Below are positions 49,919 through 61,566 of a stretch of 64,000 bases of DNA, one piece after another. The translations under genes and the position numbers were made by a program. A model generated the notes under the pieces. It ran no database searches. It worked only from the letters and a program-made list of their open reading frames with translations, and was not told the DNA's origin. Numbering within the stretch: the stretch's first letter is position 1; each line of letters starts with the position of its first letter. The stretch is from contig UESW01004769.1 of NCBI GenBank assembly GCA_900491605.1, positions 453,311-517,310 of the forward strand, written 5' to 3'. This stretch comes from Calamus simplicifolius (lineage: Eukaryota; Streptophyta; Magnoliopsida; Arecales; Arecaceae).

Positions 49919-51604
49919 TGTTGGGGAGATTGTTGAGAATTTGTTGCCCCAATCTTATTGATTTTGATGATTACCAAAAGCCATGAGTATATTAAAAGAT
50001 GTAATGAGTTTATTTACATGAACAATGAATTTATTTAGAACAATGAATGAGAATGTTAAAGTATAACTTTAATCAATTTGAAAGTAACTTCAAGCTCCAT
50101 GTTTAAGCTTTCAAAAAGAAATTTTATACTTCATACTATAATCAATGAGTTTTTGGAACATTTCTTGAATTGATTCCTAATGACAATTTTATTATATTCA
50201 AGTCAAAAATTTGATTTAAAATTGATCTGGAACGAATTTTAAGTCAATCAGAAAATTCTCTGATTTTTGATACGTTCCGGAGCCGACTCTAGTGTTTCAG
50301 AGTCGACTCCACTCAGACTACAGAAATGATTGTCTGTCTCGAGTCAACCCCTGTGATTTCATGAGTCGACCCCCGATTCTATCGAGCCGACTCCATGACT
50401 GTGTGAGTCGACTCCGCTCAGACACCAGAAGTGTGTTTTTTGAGCATTTCGCGAGTCGACCCCCAACTTTTCATGAGTCGACCCCCGACTGTCAGGAGTC
50501 GACACTTTATTTTTGATGAGTCGACCCTTTGACTTTATGAGTATTTCTATTTTTGGTATCTCGACTTCGAGCCGACTCGCGGAAAGCAGGAGTCGACTCC
50601 AGCAAATCTGGGCGAGATTTTTCCGAATGCCAACTCAGCGTCAACGGTAAGATTTTTAATTAACGGCTATTTTTCTTTGTTTCTAACGGCTATATTTTTG
50701 CAGAATCTATAAATAGAGAAGCCGTTTTCAAATCAAAGATATACATATAGAGAGATATTCACTTCAAAAGAAAGAAGAGAAAAATTGAAAAAACAGAGCT
50801 TCATTTGAAAAAATCCGAGATTCGAAATTAGAGTGAAAGAAAAAGAGTGAAATCAAAGGAAGCTCCTTCTGTGCTCAAGCTCAACAATCCAAGGAAGCTT
50901 CAGAAGAAAATTCAAGAGCTATTCAAAGCATCTCAAGTGATTTTCAACACTCAAAGAAAAGAGGAAAAGCTCAAATCAACTCCAACGTACATTCCGTGAA
51001 GAATCCGAGCTGAGGCCCGATTCTACACTTCACAAGAGTTGAGGAAAAGAAGAAAAGAAGAAAAGCTCAAAAGCCAACCAACTGCAAATCAGGCTTTTCT
51101 AAACTTTATTCTTATATTTGTTTATCTGCTCATTAAGGAGCTTTGTAACTGAAAAACAATATTTCTATTCTTTGTGTCTAGTTCAATCTGGGGGATTGAA
51201 CTAGTGGAGGTAGTCTTACCTCAGTATAAGCTTGATAAAGCTTGTGTTAGGGTTTTTGTGCTGGTGAGCCCTTGAAAACTAGCTGGGTTCATTGTGATCC
51301 CGGAAAAACAACAAGTTTGAGTTGTGAGCTTGTAAAACAACTCTGCTGTAATCAAGGAAGATTATAGTGTGGACCCAAGAGAATCTTGGGAGTGGACGTA
51401 GGTGTTGGATACACCGAACCACTATAAAATCTTTGTGTTTGCCGTGCTTTCATTGACTCTTTCTCTATCTCTGTGTTATTCACTGCACTTTATATTCACA
51501 TTGCATTTGCCTTCATTCTTCTTAAGCAAACTAATTTTAAAAGGCTAATTTTTTAAAAGAACCCAATTCACCCCCCCCCTCTTGGGTTGTCATCTGGGCC
51601 AACA
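49919..51604 (+). repeat. Right LTR of the Copia element
   Basis: 1686 bp from TGTTGGGGAG, right after the AAAAAGGGGGAGAT polypurine tract, to GGGCCAACA. It adjoins CACTA transposase sequence at 51605. Confidence 0.9.
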
Positions 51605-52167
51605 CTATACAAAATGCAATCATTTGGACATGCGTGTATCTTTTCATATTGCATTCCTAAGGCGCACAATATCTTTTTTGCTTCATATATAGATGTTGGC
51701 ATCAAATTTCCTTTTGGAAGCACATCACCCCAAAAGCTTAATAGCTCATTGAAACTTGCATCGCTCCACCCATATTTTGTTTTAAAGTTGTATAATCGTT
51801 CCAAAACAGAAAGCTTAGTGAACCCACTACAACCAGTGTATCAAGGGCGCTCAGCATCATCCAACAAGTCAACGAATTTCTCTGGATTACATTCAAATAT
51901 ATCTCTGGTTGCTTCAACCATTGCCACAGCATTAATATCATCATTGTACTAAAGACAACATTCTTCAGCATCTAAGGTACACTTATCTTCCTCAACATTA
52001 CATATGTTTTCGCCATGCCATATCCATACGTCATAACTTGAGTCGATACCATTATAAAAAAGATGATCTTTAACCACTATGATATCATGAACTTTCATAT
52101 TCCCACATTTTATGCATGGACATTGTATGGAACTAGGGTCACTTAATTTTTTTTTAACATGATTCAA
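51605..52167 (-). pseudogene. CACTA 2 Tnp2-type transposase, N-terminal part
   Basis: Minus-strand pieces: 52167-51949 gives CPCIKCGN, DHLFYNGIDSSYDVWIWHGE (transposase-associated domain); 51804-51605 gives LYNFKTKYGWSDASFNELL, YEAKKILCALGMQYEKIHA, CPNDCILY, the start of the Tnp2 domain of En/Spm transposases. The reading stops at the Copia LTR edge right after ILY. Frames differ between the two pieces. The rest of the transposase core is not found on the other side of the Copia element. Confidence 0.88.
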
Positions 52168-52680
52168 AAAAACTTTGACACCATCCTCATATCTTTTTAT
52201 ACGTCTATCAGAAGAGTACCATACTTATCTAGTCTGTTTAAATTCAAAAAATACTAGTAACTAGTTAATTAAATCAACAAATATAATTAATTTTATCTAA
52301 CAAACTAATTAAATTTATCAAACCACATAGAAGCAAAAAAATTTGAAAGATGACAAGTAAATTAAAAGATAAATAATAACTTACAGTAATTTAGCTTCCT
52401 TTGCTTTGTCATCAATCTCTTTGGACTTACTTTTCATGCCTGATGAATCCACCATCTATGTTCCTAAAATAGAAAAGATATTATGTACAGAAACATATAA
52501 ACTTTTTCTATTTGAATCACGTTATTGATTTAAATGGTAAGGATTAATTGCATCAATCTCTTTGAATCAAGTTATTAGATCATTTTTCTATATTTTTTAA
52601 TACTTAAATTAAATGGTAAGGATTAATTGCATCTTAATTCAGTCTTTTTTTAATTTAAAAAAAATAACAATCACCTTTAA
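52168..52680. other. AT-rich part of CACTA 2
   Basis: Non-coding, with 'aaatggtaaggattaattgcat' twice (52533 and 52612). Probably intron or leader of the transposase gene. Confidence 0.45.
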
Positions 52681-52689
52681 AAAAAAAAC

Positions 52690-53290
52690 CGGCCTGAATG
52701 GGCCGAACCGAGCCCAGGCCTAGCCCGCCAGGTCATCCCCCATCCCCTGTTTCGATCGCTGCTGGTTCACTTGAACTAGGGGAAGGTGCTGGCAGCCAAG
52801 GGCCACCGCCACCTCTCCCGGGGGTGCCTGGCTGGCCATCGACGACCGGCCTAGTGCCGAACGGTGGCGGCACCCCTTCCAACTTTTTTTTCTTTATTTC
52901 CTATCTTCTTCTTCCTCTTCTTCTTCTTCTTCCGTTCCTCCTCCATGAGCAGCGGCACAGCCGGCCTCCTCCGGCCGGCCGAACCCCACTGGATGCCGCA
53001 CGGACACCGGTGGGGGCTGCCGCCCCTGGCCCGAGCCCGGCGAGCCAGCGGGCAAGCCATCGGGCCCGAGACAAACATGGGAGCCGGTTCAGCTCCCGTA
53101 AGCATTCTCTTGATTGGCGGCACAATCGGCCTCCTCCGGGTCGCCGAACCCCACCGCCGGACACCAGACAGACGCCAGTGGGGGCTGCCGCCCATAGCTC
53201 GGGCCTGGCGAGCCGGCGAGCACGCCACCGGGTCCGAGCCAAAGATCCGGCCGGATTGCATTCGGTGCCCCCCTTTCACGAGCTTTCTCT
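52690..53290. repeat. GC-rich segment with about 170-bp duplication in CACTA 2
   Basis: A sharp GC-rich island in AT-rich DNA. Two diverged copies (about 52945-53095 and 53115-53255) share 'ggcctcctccgg', 'gccgaaccccac' and 'gtgggggctgccgccc'. It resembles the GC-rich part of solo LTR 2 in composition and in the phrase 'atcccctgtttc'. Open frames here are compositional. Its origin is unclear: a captured or LTR-derived piece, or the CACTA 5' leader. Confidence 0.55.
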
Positions 53291-53599
53291 CTCTCTCCCC
53301 CCGATCATTCTTTGGATAAAAAAAGGATTACATGTAGTTGAATCAGCCTGGTGAATCAGCTTGGTGAAGAGATAGCAAACAAAACCCTAATTTTGTGTGG
53401 TGATGGAGTCTTTGTAAACCAAACTTTGGTAGTGGTAGTGGTGGTGTCTCCTCAACCTTAATCCTAGTGGGTGGGCGGTGGAGTCTTTGCAAATGAAACC
53501 CTAATCCAGAACAAAACTATAGCGGGATATCGAGGGTTTCGTTTAAGAAAAAAGAGGAAAAGCGAATTACGAGGAGGGAAAAAAATAAATTTTTAGTTT

Positions 53600-54175
53600 T
53601 ATATTAGACTACGTCTTAATTAAAAACATAGTCTTTTTACATTATTATATAAAATAATATAAGACTACGTCTTAATTAAAAATGTAGTCTTTTACATTAT
53701 TATTTAAAATAATATAAGACTACATCTTAATTAAAAATGTAGTCTTTTTATATAAGATAATATAAGACTACATCTTATTTAAAAATATAATCTTTTTATA
53801 TTATCAGATAATATAAGACTACGTCTTAATTAAAAACGTAGTCTTTTTGACATAATATCAGATAATATAAGACTACGTCTTAATTTAAAATGTAGTCTTT
53901 TTATATTATCAAATAATATAAGACTACGTCTTAATTTAAAACGTAGTCTTTTTTTTTATCAGATAATATAAGACTACGTCTTAATTAAAAACGTAGTCTT
54001 TTTTTATTATCAGATAATATAAGACTACGTCTTATTTAAAAACATAGTCTTTTATATTATCAGATAATATAATACTACATTTTTAATAAAAGATGTAGTT
54101 TTTTAAATTATAAAAAATTATGAAAACGTAGTCTAAAATATTAGACTATATTTTTTACGAAAAACGTAGTCTTTT
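53600..54175. repeat. Right subterminal array of CACTA 2
   Basis: About ten units of 50-60 bp: 'ataagactacgtcttaatta' then 'aaaacgtagtctttttatat' and 'tatcagataat'. Each unit has inverted AGACTACG / CGTAGTCT words, potential hairpins. It shares the TAGACTACG core with the left array but has a different spacer. Confidence 0.9.
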
Positions 54176-54220
54176 TCCTAAAACCTACCGTAGTCTATTC
54201 CACTATTTGTAGTAGTGCTA

Positions 54221-55202
54221 ATTGCAATCTTGTTCGATGACTTGCAACTTCAATCTTTGATTTTGGTCGAGTTCTTGGAGGTCCTAATGATTTTCCTTCT
54301 ATGCAAAGAACCTAGAACCTATGAAGGCCCGCTATGTCTTCTTTTTAGTCATTGAAGCATATTAAGAAAACTCTTTTCGTAAGTTTCTTCTTAGATTCCT
54401 GGAGCGGTGAGAGTTTTCTTAAGATTCCATGTTGTGAGGCTAAGATTTAGGAGGAGGCTTTGGTTCATGAGAGGCCAGAGTTCTGTTGCTGAGGCCTTGT
54501 AAAGATTGATGGTGTAAGGCTGAAGGTCTAGCAGAAAGAGAAGAATTTGACCGACCCATGCTTTTGAGTTCATACATTTTATTGTTTTTCTCTTATTTGT
54601 TGTACTGTATTATTAAAATAGGGATAGATGAGATATTTCAAGATAAATTTCCTTGCAACTTCACTGAAAATATAATGCTGCATAATAGACATTGCAGCAA
54701 TAAGTTAGAATTCCAAAATAACAATATGTGGCATTCTTTTTCTAAGAAGAAGATGGGCAAAAAGCATAAAATACATTCGGATCATTAACTATGGTAAAGA
54801 GGGGACTGGAGCCCAGTTCATTGGTGCTAAACCCCCAATAACTTTTTCCTCAGGCACCCTCAGCAGATGTGGTGTTTGAAATAAGTTCCTATGGTTGGCA
54901 CAAAACATGAAGCAATTCATAAATGCACCACAACATTCTCCCTAAACTAACAGAGCCCAATTTTCATGCAGATAGTAACATATTGTGTGCAAAAAAAAGC
55001 TTTATATTCTATCAAAGGGGCAGATAATTAGAGAGAACAGATCACATCACATCCTCTGCACACGGTATTATGTTTTCAATGCATGCCAACATACTCACAC
55101 TTGCAGATACCAGATTCAGAAATGAAATTAAGAAGCATGGAAATAAAATGAAAAATATAAACTAGGGACTTGTCATGGGGGAGGGAGTTAGGCAAGCATT
55201 AC
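54221..55202. other. No gene recognised
   Basis: Sequence between CACTA 2 and the RBR-type exon; short frames only. Confidence 0.45.
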
Positions 55203-55292
55203 CTGCAGCTCATAAAAGTACAACCATCAATCTTCTCCACATAAATCTTACACTTGGGGCACCTCTGCCACCTGTTTCTGTTGACTAATTCC
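55203..55292 (-). pseudogene. Orphan RBR (RING-IBR-RING) E3 ligase exon
   Basis: A 90-base minus-strand exon between a GAG acceptor and a GTAATG donor, phases 1 and 2, encoding RWQRCPKCKIYVEKIDGCTF followed by MSCR. This matches the Cys-pair and E/GC core of the RBR C-terminal zinc region (CPxC ... VEKxxGCxxxxCR) in plant RBR ligases. I found no neighbouring RBR exons: the following CxCG block is absent to the left. Transposase-like fragments lie to its right, so it may be a captured or left-behind exon. Confidence 0.6.
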
Positions 55293-55559
55293 CTCAGCAT
55301 TGCTGTAATTGTATTTTTATTTCTCGACAAAATAGGAAAATCTATATGATTCCGTTTTAATCTCTTCATATAATCTATTGAAACAATCTGGTGCTTAGGA
55401 TGTATATTTGCACCTGGCACTCATACTTGGGTCATTAATATGGATTCAATAATTGAGCCTTGCATGATAAAGGGTAAGCACCCTTTATCTACTCAATCAG
55501 CTTAGGCAGCAAGGAATCTAGGAGAACTATATCATATTATCCAAACAACAATAACAACA

Positions 55560-56283
55560 ACATGAAACAATATACATATCTTTGTTGTGCAACATCGTTG
55601 ATCCACCCAGTTGATTGACTGCAATGCATGTCCTTGAAATGCTCAATAGGCTTGGGCAATTCTTTTGTCTCCTTATTCATCTGTAACAAAAGTAATATTA
55701 GAAAATAGACAACATAAGTTACATGAAAAAATAGTGGATGTAGAAAATAAATTTTATGTACCATTCTGTATCAATGTGCAGAGAAAGAGCTAGATCCATG
55801 GCAACTTTCAAACTCTCTTTTCTTTCTATTTACAGAATTCTCTTTTCCTTTTTCTGAAAAACATTATTTAAAAATAGTTTAAATAAATTTGGGATTCAAG
55901 AAAATTTGTATAAACATTGAACTATAAATTTTAATTTATTTTTAAAGTTACTTACCTTTGCTTCCTCGGTTGCCCAATGGTCACAAAGTCATTCCCAAAA
56001 ATTGTCTACTCTTTCTCAAAGCGATTTCATTTATGGGAAGAAAATGCCTATGTCCGATGTATGCAATTTTACTTCTTATTTTCATCGAAGGCATTTCTTC
56101 ATTACAAGTATAACATGCTTTATATCCTTTAGTGCTCCATCCAGATATGTCGACACCCTCTCTGGTCGATAGCGCAAACGATGTGTGCAAATCGAGTAGA
56201 GTTTCACTAACCTTTATGTTGCGCACAACAAAGTGCATGTGAACATCATCCAATTGGCACAGAACGCCTAAGAAACAAATCAT
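55560..56283 (-). pseudogene. CACTA transposase fragments
   Basis: 56283-55981 reads MHFVVRNIKVSETLLDLHTS then STKGYKACYTCNEEM, IRSKIAYIGHRHFLP, a clear middle part of the Tnp2 domain of En/Spm transposases. 55690-55560 reads ETKELPKPIEHFKDMHCSQS then GWINDVAQQRY, resembling an ORF1/Transposase_24-type block. The two are separated by AT-rich sequence and are in minus orientation. They do not obviously belong to CACTA 2, whose end is at 54217, and may come from another truncated element. Confidence 0.7.
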
Positions 56284-56860
56284 CCTGCTAAAAACTTAAA
56301 CCTTTTTAACATGTTCCATTCATATAATCATTCATCATCACAAATATAAAATAATTCAATCTCTATGAACCAAGTTCTGATATCTAGCATAATCTGTCAG
56401 ATCACATTCACAATATATTAGATAATTCACATTCATTTCATATACATTTCCCAAAAGACCTCCAGTGTATATACATATAAAAACCCAAAATAAGTCATCC
56501 TCATACACACATCAGCCTAAGACACATCACCAGGTCATCCACATATATATACAAACACATATACGACCCCAAAACTTATCTTACATATACACATCTCACC
56601 CATTTTACATTACCAAGTCATTACTATATACATCTAGATATAAATACCATCACCCACATCCATATATATACTGGCTGTCACAAACATCTCTAATAGCTCT
56701 ACCAGGAACAGATCCAACAGCTGCAAAGATCCACTTCCCACTCCAGCTAAGTAAGAACCAACCCTTTAACCTAGTCACAAGCTCACTGATCTGGACATAC
56801 AATGTCAACAACAGAATGGGTGAGACCGAAGTCCTAGTGACTGGATAATCATCTAACTCT
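56284..56860 (-). other. AT-rich sequence before the gap, possibly distal gypsy LTR
   Basis: Contains CA/TA-rich text resembling the 3' half of chromovirus LTRs. If CACTA 3 inserted into the gypsy LTR, this could be the other half of that LTR, but no shared boundary can be shown because the gap hides the junction. Confidence 0.3.
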
Positions 56861-57792
56861 NNNNNNNNNNNNNNNNNNNNNNNNNNNNNNNNNNNNNNNN
56901 NNNNNNNNNNNNNNNNNNNNNNNNNNNNNNNNNNNNNNNNNNNNNNNNNNNNNNNNNNNNNNNNNNNNNNNNNNNNNNNNNNNNNNNNNNNNNNNNNNNN
57001 NNNNNNNNNNNNNNNNNNNNNNNNNNNNNNNNNNNNNNNNNNNNNNNNNNNNNNNNNNNNNNNNNNNNNNNNNNNNNNNNNNNNNNNNNNNNNNNNNNNN
57101 NNNNNNNNNNNNNNNNNNNNNNNNNNNNNNNNNNNNNNNNNNNNNNNNNNNNNNNNNNNNNNNNNNNNNNNNNNNNNNNNNNNNNNNNNNNNNNNNNNNN
57201 NNNNNNNNNNNNNNNNNNNNNNNNNNNNNNNNNNNNNNNNNNNNNNNNNNNNNNNNNNNNNNNNNNNNNNNNNNNNNNNNNNNNNNNNNNNNNNNNNNNN
57301 NNNNNNNNNNNNNNNNNNNNNNNNNNNNNNNNNNNNNNNNNNNNNNNNNNNNNNNNNNNNNNNNNNNNNNNNNNNNNNNNNNNNNNNNNNNNNNNNNNNN
57401 NNNNNNNNNNNNNNNNNNNNNNNNNNNNNNNNNNNNNNNNNNNNNNNNNNNNNNNNNNNNNNNNNNNNNNNNNNNNNNNNNNNNNNNNNNNNNNNNNNNN
57501 NNNNNNNNNNNNNNNNNNNNNNNNNNNNNNNNNNNNNNNNNNNNNNNNNNNNNNNNNNNNNNNNNNNNNNNNNNNNNNNNNNNNNNNNNNNNNNNNNNNN
57601 NNNNNNNNNNNNNNNNNNNNNNNNNNNNNNNNNNNNNNNNNNNNNNNNNNNNNNNNNNNNNNNNNNNNNNNNNNNNNNNNNNNNNNNNNNNNNNNNNNNN
57701 NNNNNNNNNNNNNNNNNNNNNNNNNNNNNNNNNNNNNNNNNNNNNNNNNNNNNNNNNNNNNNNNNNNNNNNNNNNNNNNNNNNNNNNNNNNN
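56861..57792. other. Assembly gap (932 N)
   Basis: Unknown bases. The left end of the third CACTA element probably lies in or just before it. Confidence 1.
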
Positions 57793-60384
57793 TAATTACG
57801 ATGCCTTATTGCGTCGCAATAATTTTTTAATATTTTTAATTAGATATATTTATTTAAAAAATATTGCGATGCAAATTATGCATCGCATATTATATTTCGT
57901 TTATTTATTAATACTAAAAAAATTTATATTTACTAAAAATAATTGCGACGCATACATTGCGTCGCAATATTTGTTTATTTTTTTCCTAAATGCATCACTA
58001 TGGCGTCGCAAAATTTTTAAATATTTATTAATGATAATATTTATAATTTACGATAATAATTGCGATGCCTTATTGCATCGCAATAATTTTTTAATAAATC
58101 CGACGGTTGCGATCGATCCTAGCCATGATAGATCCCGGTCGGCGATAATCCAATGGTTGCGATCGATCCAAGCCATGATCGATCCCGTTCGGCGACGATC
58201 CGATGGTTGCAATCGATCCAAGCCATGATCAATCCCGGTCGGCGATGATTCGACGGTTGCGATCGATCGAAGCCATGATCGATCCTGGTCGGCAACGATC
58301 CGACGGATGCGATCGATCCAAGCCATGATCGATCCCGTTCGGCGATGATCCGACAGTTGCGATCGATCCAAACCATGATCGATCCCGGTCGGCCACGACC
58401 GATCCCAGACCGTTGCGATCGGTCCAAGATCGCTGGCGATCCGACGGTTGCAATCGATCCAAGCCCTGATCCGATCGGCCACGACCGATCCCGGACCGTT
58501 GCGATCGATCCAAGATCGCTGGCGATCCGACGGTTGCGATCGATCCAAGCACTGATCCCGATCGTCCCGACCGATCTAGGACCGTGGCGATCGGACCGAT
58601 CGGCGTCGATTCGATGGTTGCCATCGCTCCAGCCCTGATACTGATCCACCACGACCGATCTCGGACCACGGTGATCGATCCGATCGGCGACGATCCAACG
58701 ATTGCAATCGATCCAAGCCCTAATCCTGATCGGCCATGACCGATCCCGGACCGTTGCGATCGGTCCGAGATTGCTGACGAACCGACGGTTGCGATCGAAC
58801 CAAGCCCTAATCCCGATCGGCCACGACTGATCTCAGACCGTGGCGATCGGTCTGATCGGCGATGATCCGACGGTTGCGATCGATCCAAGCCCTGATCCCG
58901 ATCGTCCATGACCGATCTCGGATCGTGGCGATCACACCGATCGTCATCGATCCGACGGTTGCCATCGATCAAAGCCCTAATCGATCTCGGTCGGCGATCA
59001 ACGATCTCGGACCGTCGTGATCGATCCGATAGGTGACAATCCGACGATTGCGATCGATCCAAGCCGTGATCCCGATCGGTCACGACCGATCTCGGACCGT
59101 GGCGATCGGTCCGATCGGCGACGATCCGATGGTTGCGATCGATCCAAGCCCTCATCCTGATCGGCCATGACCGATCCCAGACCGATGCGATCGGTCCAAG
59201 ATCGCTGACGATCCGACGGTTGCGATCGATCCAAGCACTGATCCCGATCGGCCAGGACCGATCTCGAACCATGGCGATCGGTCCGATCGACGATGATCCG
59301 AGGGTTGCGATCGATCCAAGCCCTTATTCCGATCGGTCACGATCGATTTTGGATCGATCGCTATTTAACATAATTAATTTTTTTAAATACATTGCGATGC
59401 AAAAGGCTGCGTCATAATTTTTTAATATGATAATTATATTATATAAAAATTAATTTTATTTATAATAATTACGACGCAACAAGTGCGTCGCTAAATTAAA
59501 ACATAATTTTCCTAATTAATTTTTTGATTTATTGCGTCGCTAATGCGTCGCTATTTAACATAATTAATTTTTTAAAAATATTGCAACGCACTGTGTTACG
59601 TCGCAATTATTTTTTCTCATATTTATACTTTATAAAATTTAATTTTATTTAAAATAATTACGATGCAGTTATTGCGTCACTAAATTAAAAAATAATTTTT
59701 CTAATTTTCTGATTTATTGCGTCGCTAATGCGTCGCTATTTAATATATTTAATTTTTTTTAAAACATTGCGACGCAGTGAGTTACATCGCAATATTTTTT
59801 CCTAATATTTATACTTTATAAAATTTAATTTCATTTAAATTATTTGCGATGCAATTGGTGTGTCGCTAAATTAAAAATAATTTTTTTAATTTTCTGATTT
59901 ATTGCGTCGCTAATGCGTCGCTATTTAATATATTTAATTTTTTTAAAACATTACGACGCACTGATTTGCGTCGTAATATTTTTTTCTAATATTTATATTT
60001 ATAAAATTTAATTTCATTTAAATTATTTGCAACGCAATTGGTGCGTCGCTAAATTAAAAATAATTTTTCTAATTTTCTGATTTATTGCATCGCTAATGCA
60101 TCGCTATTTAACATATTTAATTCTTTTAAAATATTGCGACGCACTGTGTTGCGTCGCAATATTTTTTTTCCGATATTTTATTTTATAAAAAATTAATTTA
60201 AAAATATTGCGACGCATTATTTGTATCGCTAAATAAAAATTTTTTTTTTAATTTTCTGGTTAATTGAGTCGCTAAGGCGTTGCAATATTTTATTGTCACA
60301 GAGGCATCGCAAAGTGGTCGCAATTTAGCGACGCGTAATTGCGTCGCTAAATTTGCGTCGCTATTTCAGTATTTTCTTATAGTG
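57793..60384 (-). mobile_element. CACTA transposon 3, right part, with internal satellite
   Basis: The right end reads ...TTTCTTATAGTG at 60384, i.e. a CACTATAAGAAAA terminus on the minus strand. Many GCGACGCA / TGCGTCGC subterminal words occur from 57793 to 58090 and 59370 to 60384, about one every 30-60 bases. The bases after the end are CTG, then gypsy LTR sequence, so it inserted in that LTR. No transposase is present. The left terminus is not visible because of the gap. Confidence 0.75.
58096..59365. repeat. GATCGATC-rich satellite inside CACTA 3
   Basis: About 20 diverged units. Early units are about 52 bp (GACGGTTGCGATCGATCCAA, then GCCATGATCGATCC, GGTCGGCGATGATC). From about 58385 they become composite units of about 75-110 bp with added CACGACCGATCCCGGACCGT. 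No stop codons occur in several frames on either strand (up to 347 codons), an artefact of the unit composition. Confidence 0.9.
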
Positions 60385-61543
60385 CTGGTTTTCAAAATCT
60401 CAGTTCGACACTACATTTTATACACTGTAACTTATCAGTCTAAGATTAATACGCCTATCATTTCAAAATTTTTGCATACCAATTTGAAATAAAAGCAAAG
60501 CTAGAAGGAGAACCCACTCACCTTCACTATTAGCTCCCTTTATCACTTGCTATTTCTCTTGTTGTGACTCCTTAGAACACCCTCTTAGAATGACCTCTTG
60601 ACCTAGGTCATCACATAGGTTCAATTAGGTTTACATGCATCTAGGGTCTCAAATGCTAGGTTTTCATGTTTGTATGATATCACCACAATCCTTGCCTTAT
60701 TTTCTTTTACCCTTTCATATACTTAAATCTACACATAGCTATCACCACTTAATTCATGAAAAATATAACAGCATGCTTTTAACTTAGGAAGATTAGAATT
60801 TACCTTAGGAATGAACAAGCTACCAAGCTTCCTCCCCCTTCTCCCAATTTTTTTTCTATTTTTCCTCTTCTCTTTTTTTTTTTTTTCTTCTTTCTCTTCC
60901 TTTCTTCTTCCTCCTCCATGCATGGCTGAATCCTCTCCCTTCTTTCTTTCTTTCTTGCCTTAGCTCCTCACGACTGAAATCCCCCTCTTTCTCCCTTTGA
61001 TTCGGTGACTTAGGCATGAAGGAAAGGCTTAGTGTAGTGGGCTTTAAAGACCCTTAGGAAATCCCCTAATTGCCCTCTCCTCTCTTCTTCTCTAACCCTT
61101 GATATTTTTCATTCGGTGGAGTTACGAGAGAAGGGAGGTAGTGGGTTTTAATTGCCTTAGAAAATTCCTTCTTTACCCCTCTCCCCTCTTAGGCACTCTT
61201 TTTAAAGTTCACATGGCTAGGTTCATTACCATGACATTATACCCTTGACTTTTTCTTTCCCTTCTTGCCCTTTATGAAATCCTTAAATGACTTTCTTAAT
61301 ATTCCTTCTATGCCCTTCATAAATTTAACAATTAACTACAGTATTATTTTTCCATTTATGCCCTTGATCATTTTCCCAAATGACACAAAATCTTCGCACT
61401 AATGCCATTGGCAATTTTTGCTAAATGACCCTTGGGTTCTTTCCAACCATAGCCCTTATCATCCATTAAATTACATGATTTTGGATCAAGATTAATGCAA
61501 AAATAAAAAATTTGGGCTAGGCTTATAAGATGCGGGTGTTACA
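60385..61543 (-). mobile_element. 3' LTR (proximal part) of a Tekay/Del-like gypsy element
   Basis: On the minus strand the LTR begins TGTAACACCCGCATC at 61543, immediately after the polypurine tract, and is cut at 60385 by CACTA 3. It contains a pyrimidine-rich stretch (60840-60920) and purine/pyrimidine-mixed text typical of these LTRs. Its distal part may lie left of the gap. Confidence 0.75.
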
Positions 61544-61558
61544 ATCCTTCCCCCCTTT
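61544..61558 (-). other. Polypurine tract of the gypsy element
   Basis: AAAGGGGGGAAGGAT on the minus strand, directly before the LTR start; primes plus-strand synthesis. Confidence 0.8.
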
Positions 61559-61566
61559 AGAAAATT

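Larger units (their letters stand above)
41054..51604 (+). mobile_element. SIRE/Maximus-type Copia retrotransposon with env-like region
   Basis: LTRs at 41054-42737 and 49919-51604 (about 1685 bp; roughly 25 mismatches and 7 small indels by eye, near 98 percent identity), termini TGTTG...CAACA. A primer-binding site TGGTATCAGAGC (initiator tRNA-Met type) lies 2 bases after the left LTR. gag, then pol in Copia order (protease, integrase, reverse transcriptase, RNase H), then an extra 3' coding region typical of SIRE/Maximus elements, then the AAAAAGGGGGAGA polypurine tract. The high LTR identity means a recent insertion. The right side abuts the CACTA transposase at 51605. No 5-bp duplication is seen because the left flank is not the original target. 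Confidence 0.92.
39202..54217 (-). mobile_element. CACTA transposon 2 with nested Copia element, TSD CTA
   Basis: The CACTACAACAATTTT end at 39202 and the inverted end ...TTTGTAGTAGTG at 54217 are bracketed by CTA (39199-39201 and 54218-54220), the 3-bp duplication expected for CACTA elements. Both ends carry dense TAGACTACG-type subterminal repeats. Minus-strand coding remains: the N-terminal part of a Tnp2-type transposase near the right (51568-52167) and a C48/Ulp1-type protease C terminus near the left (40180-40748). A Copia element occupies 40749-51604. Without it the CACTA is only about 4.1 kb and lacks the transposase core, so DNA was lost around the insertion. Confidence 0.88.

Noticed and set aside
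52698..53354. 218-codon plus-strand frame
   Set aside because: Compositional frame in the GC-rich island of CACTA 2; overlaps minus-strand frames and has no domain.
58229..59272. 347-codon minus-strand frame
   Set aside because: It lies wholly in the GATCGATC satellite; parallel frames are open on both strands, as expected from a stop-free unit.
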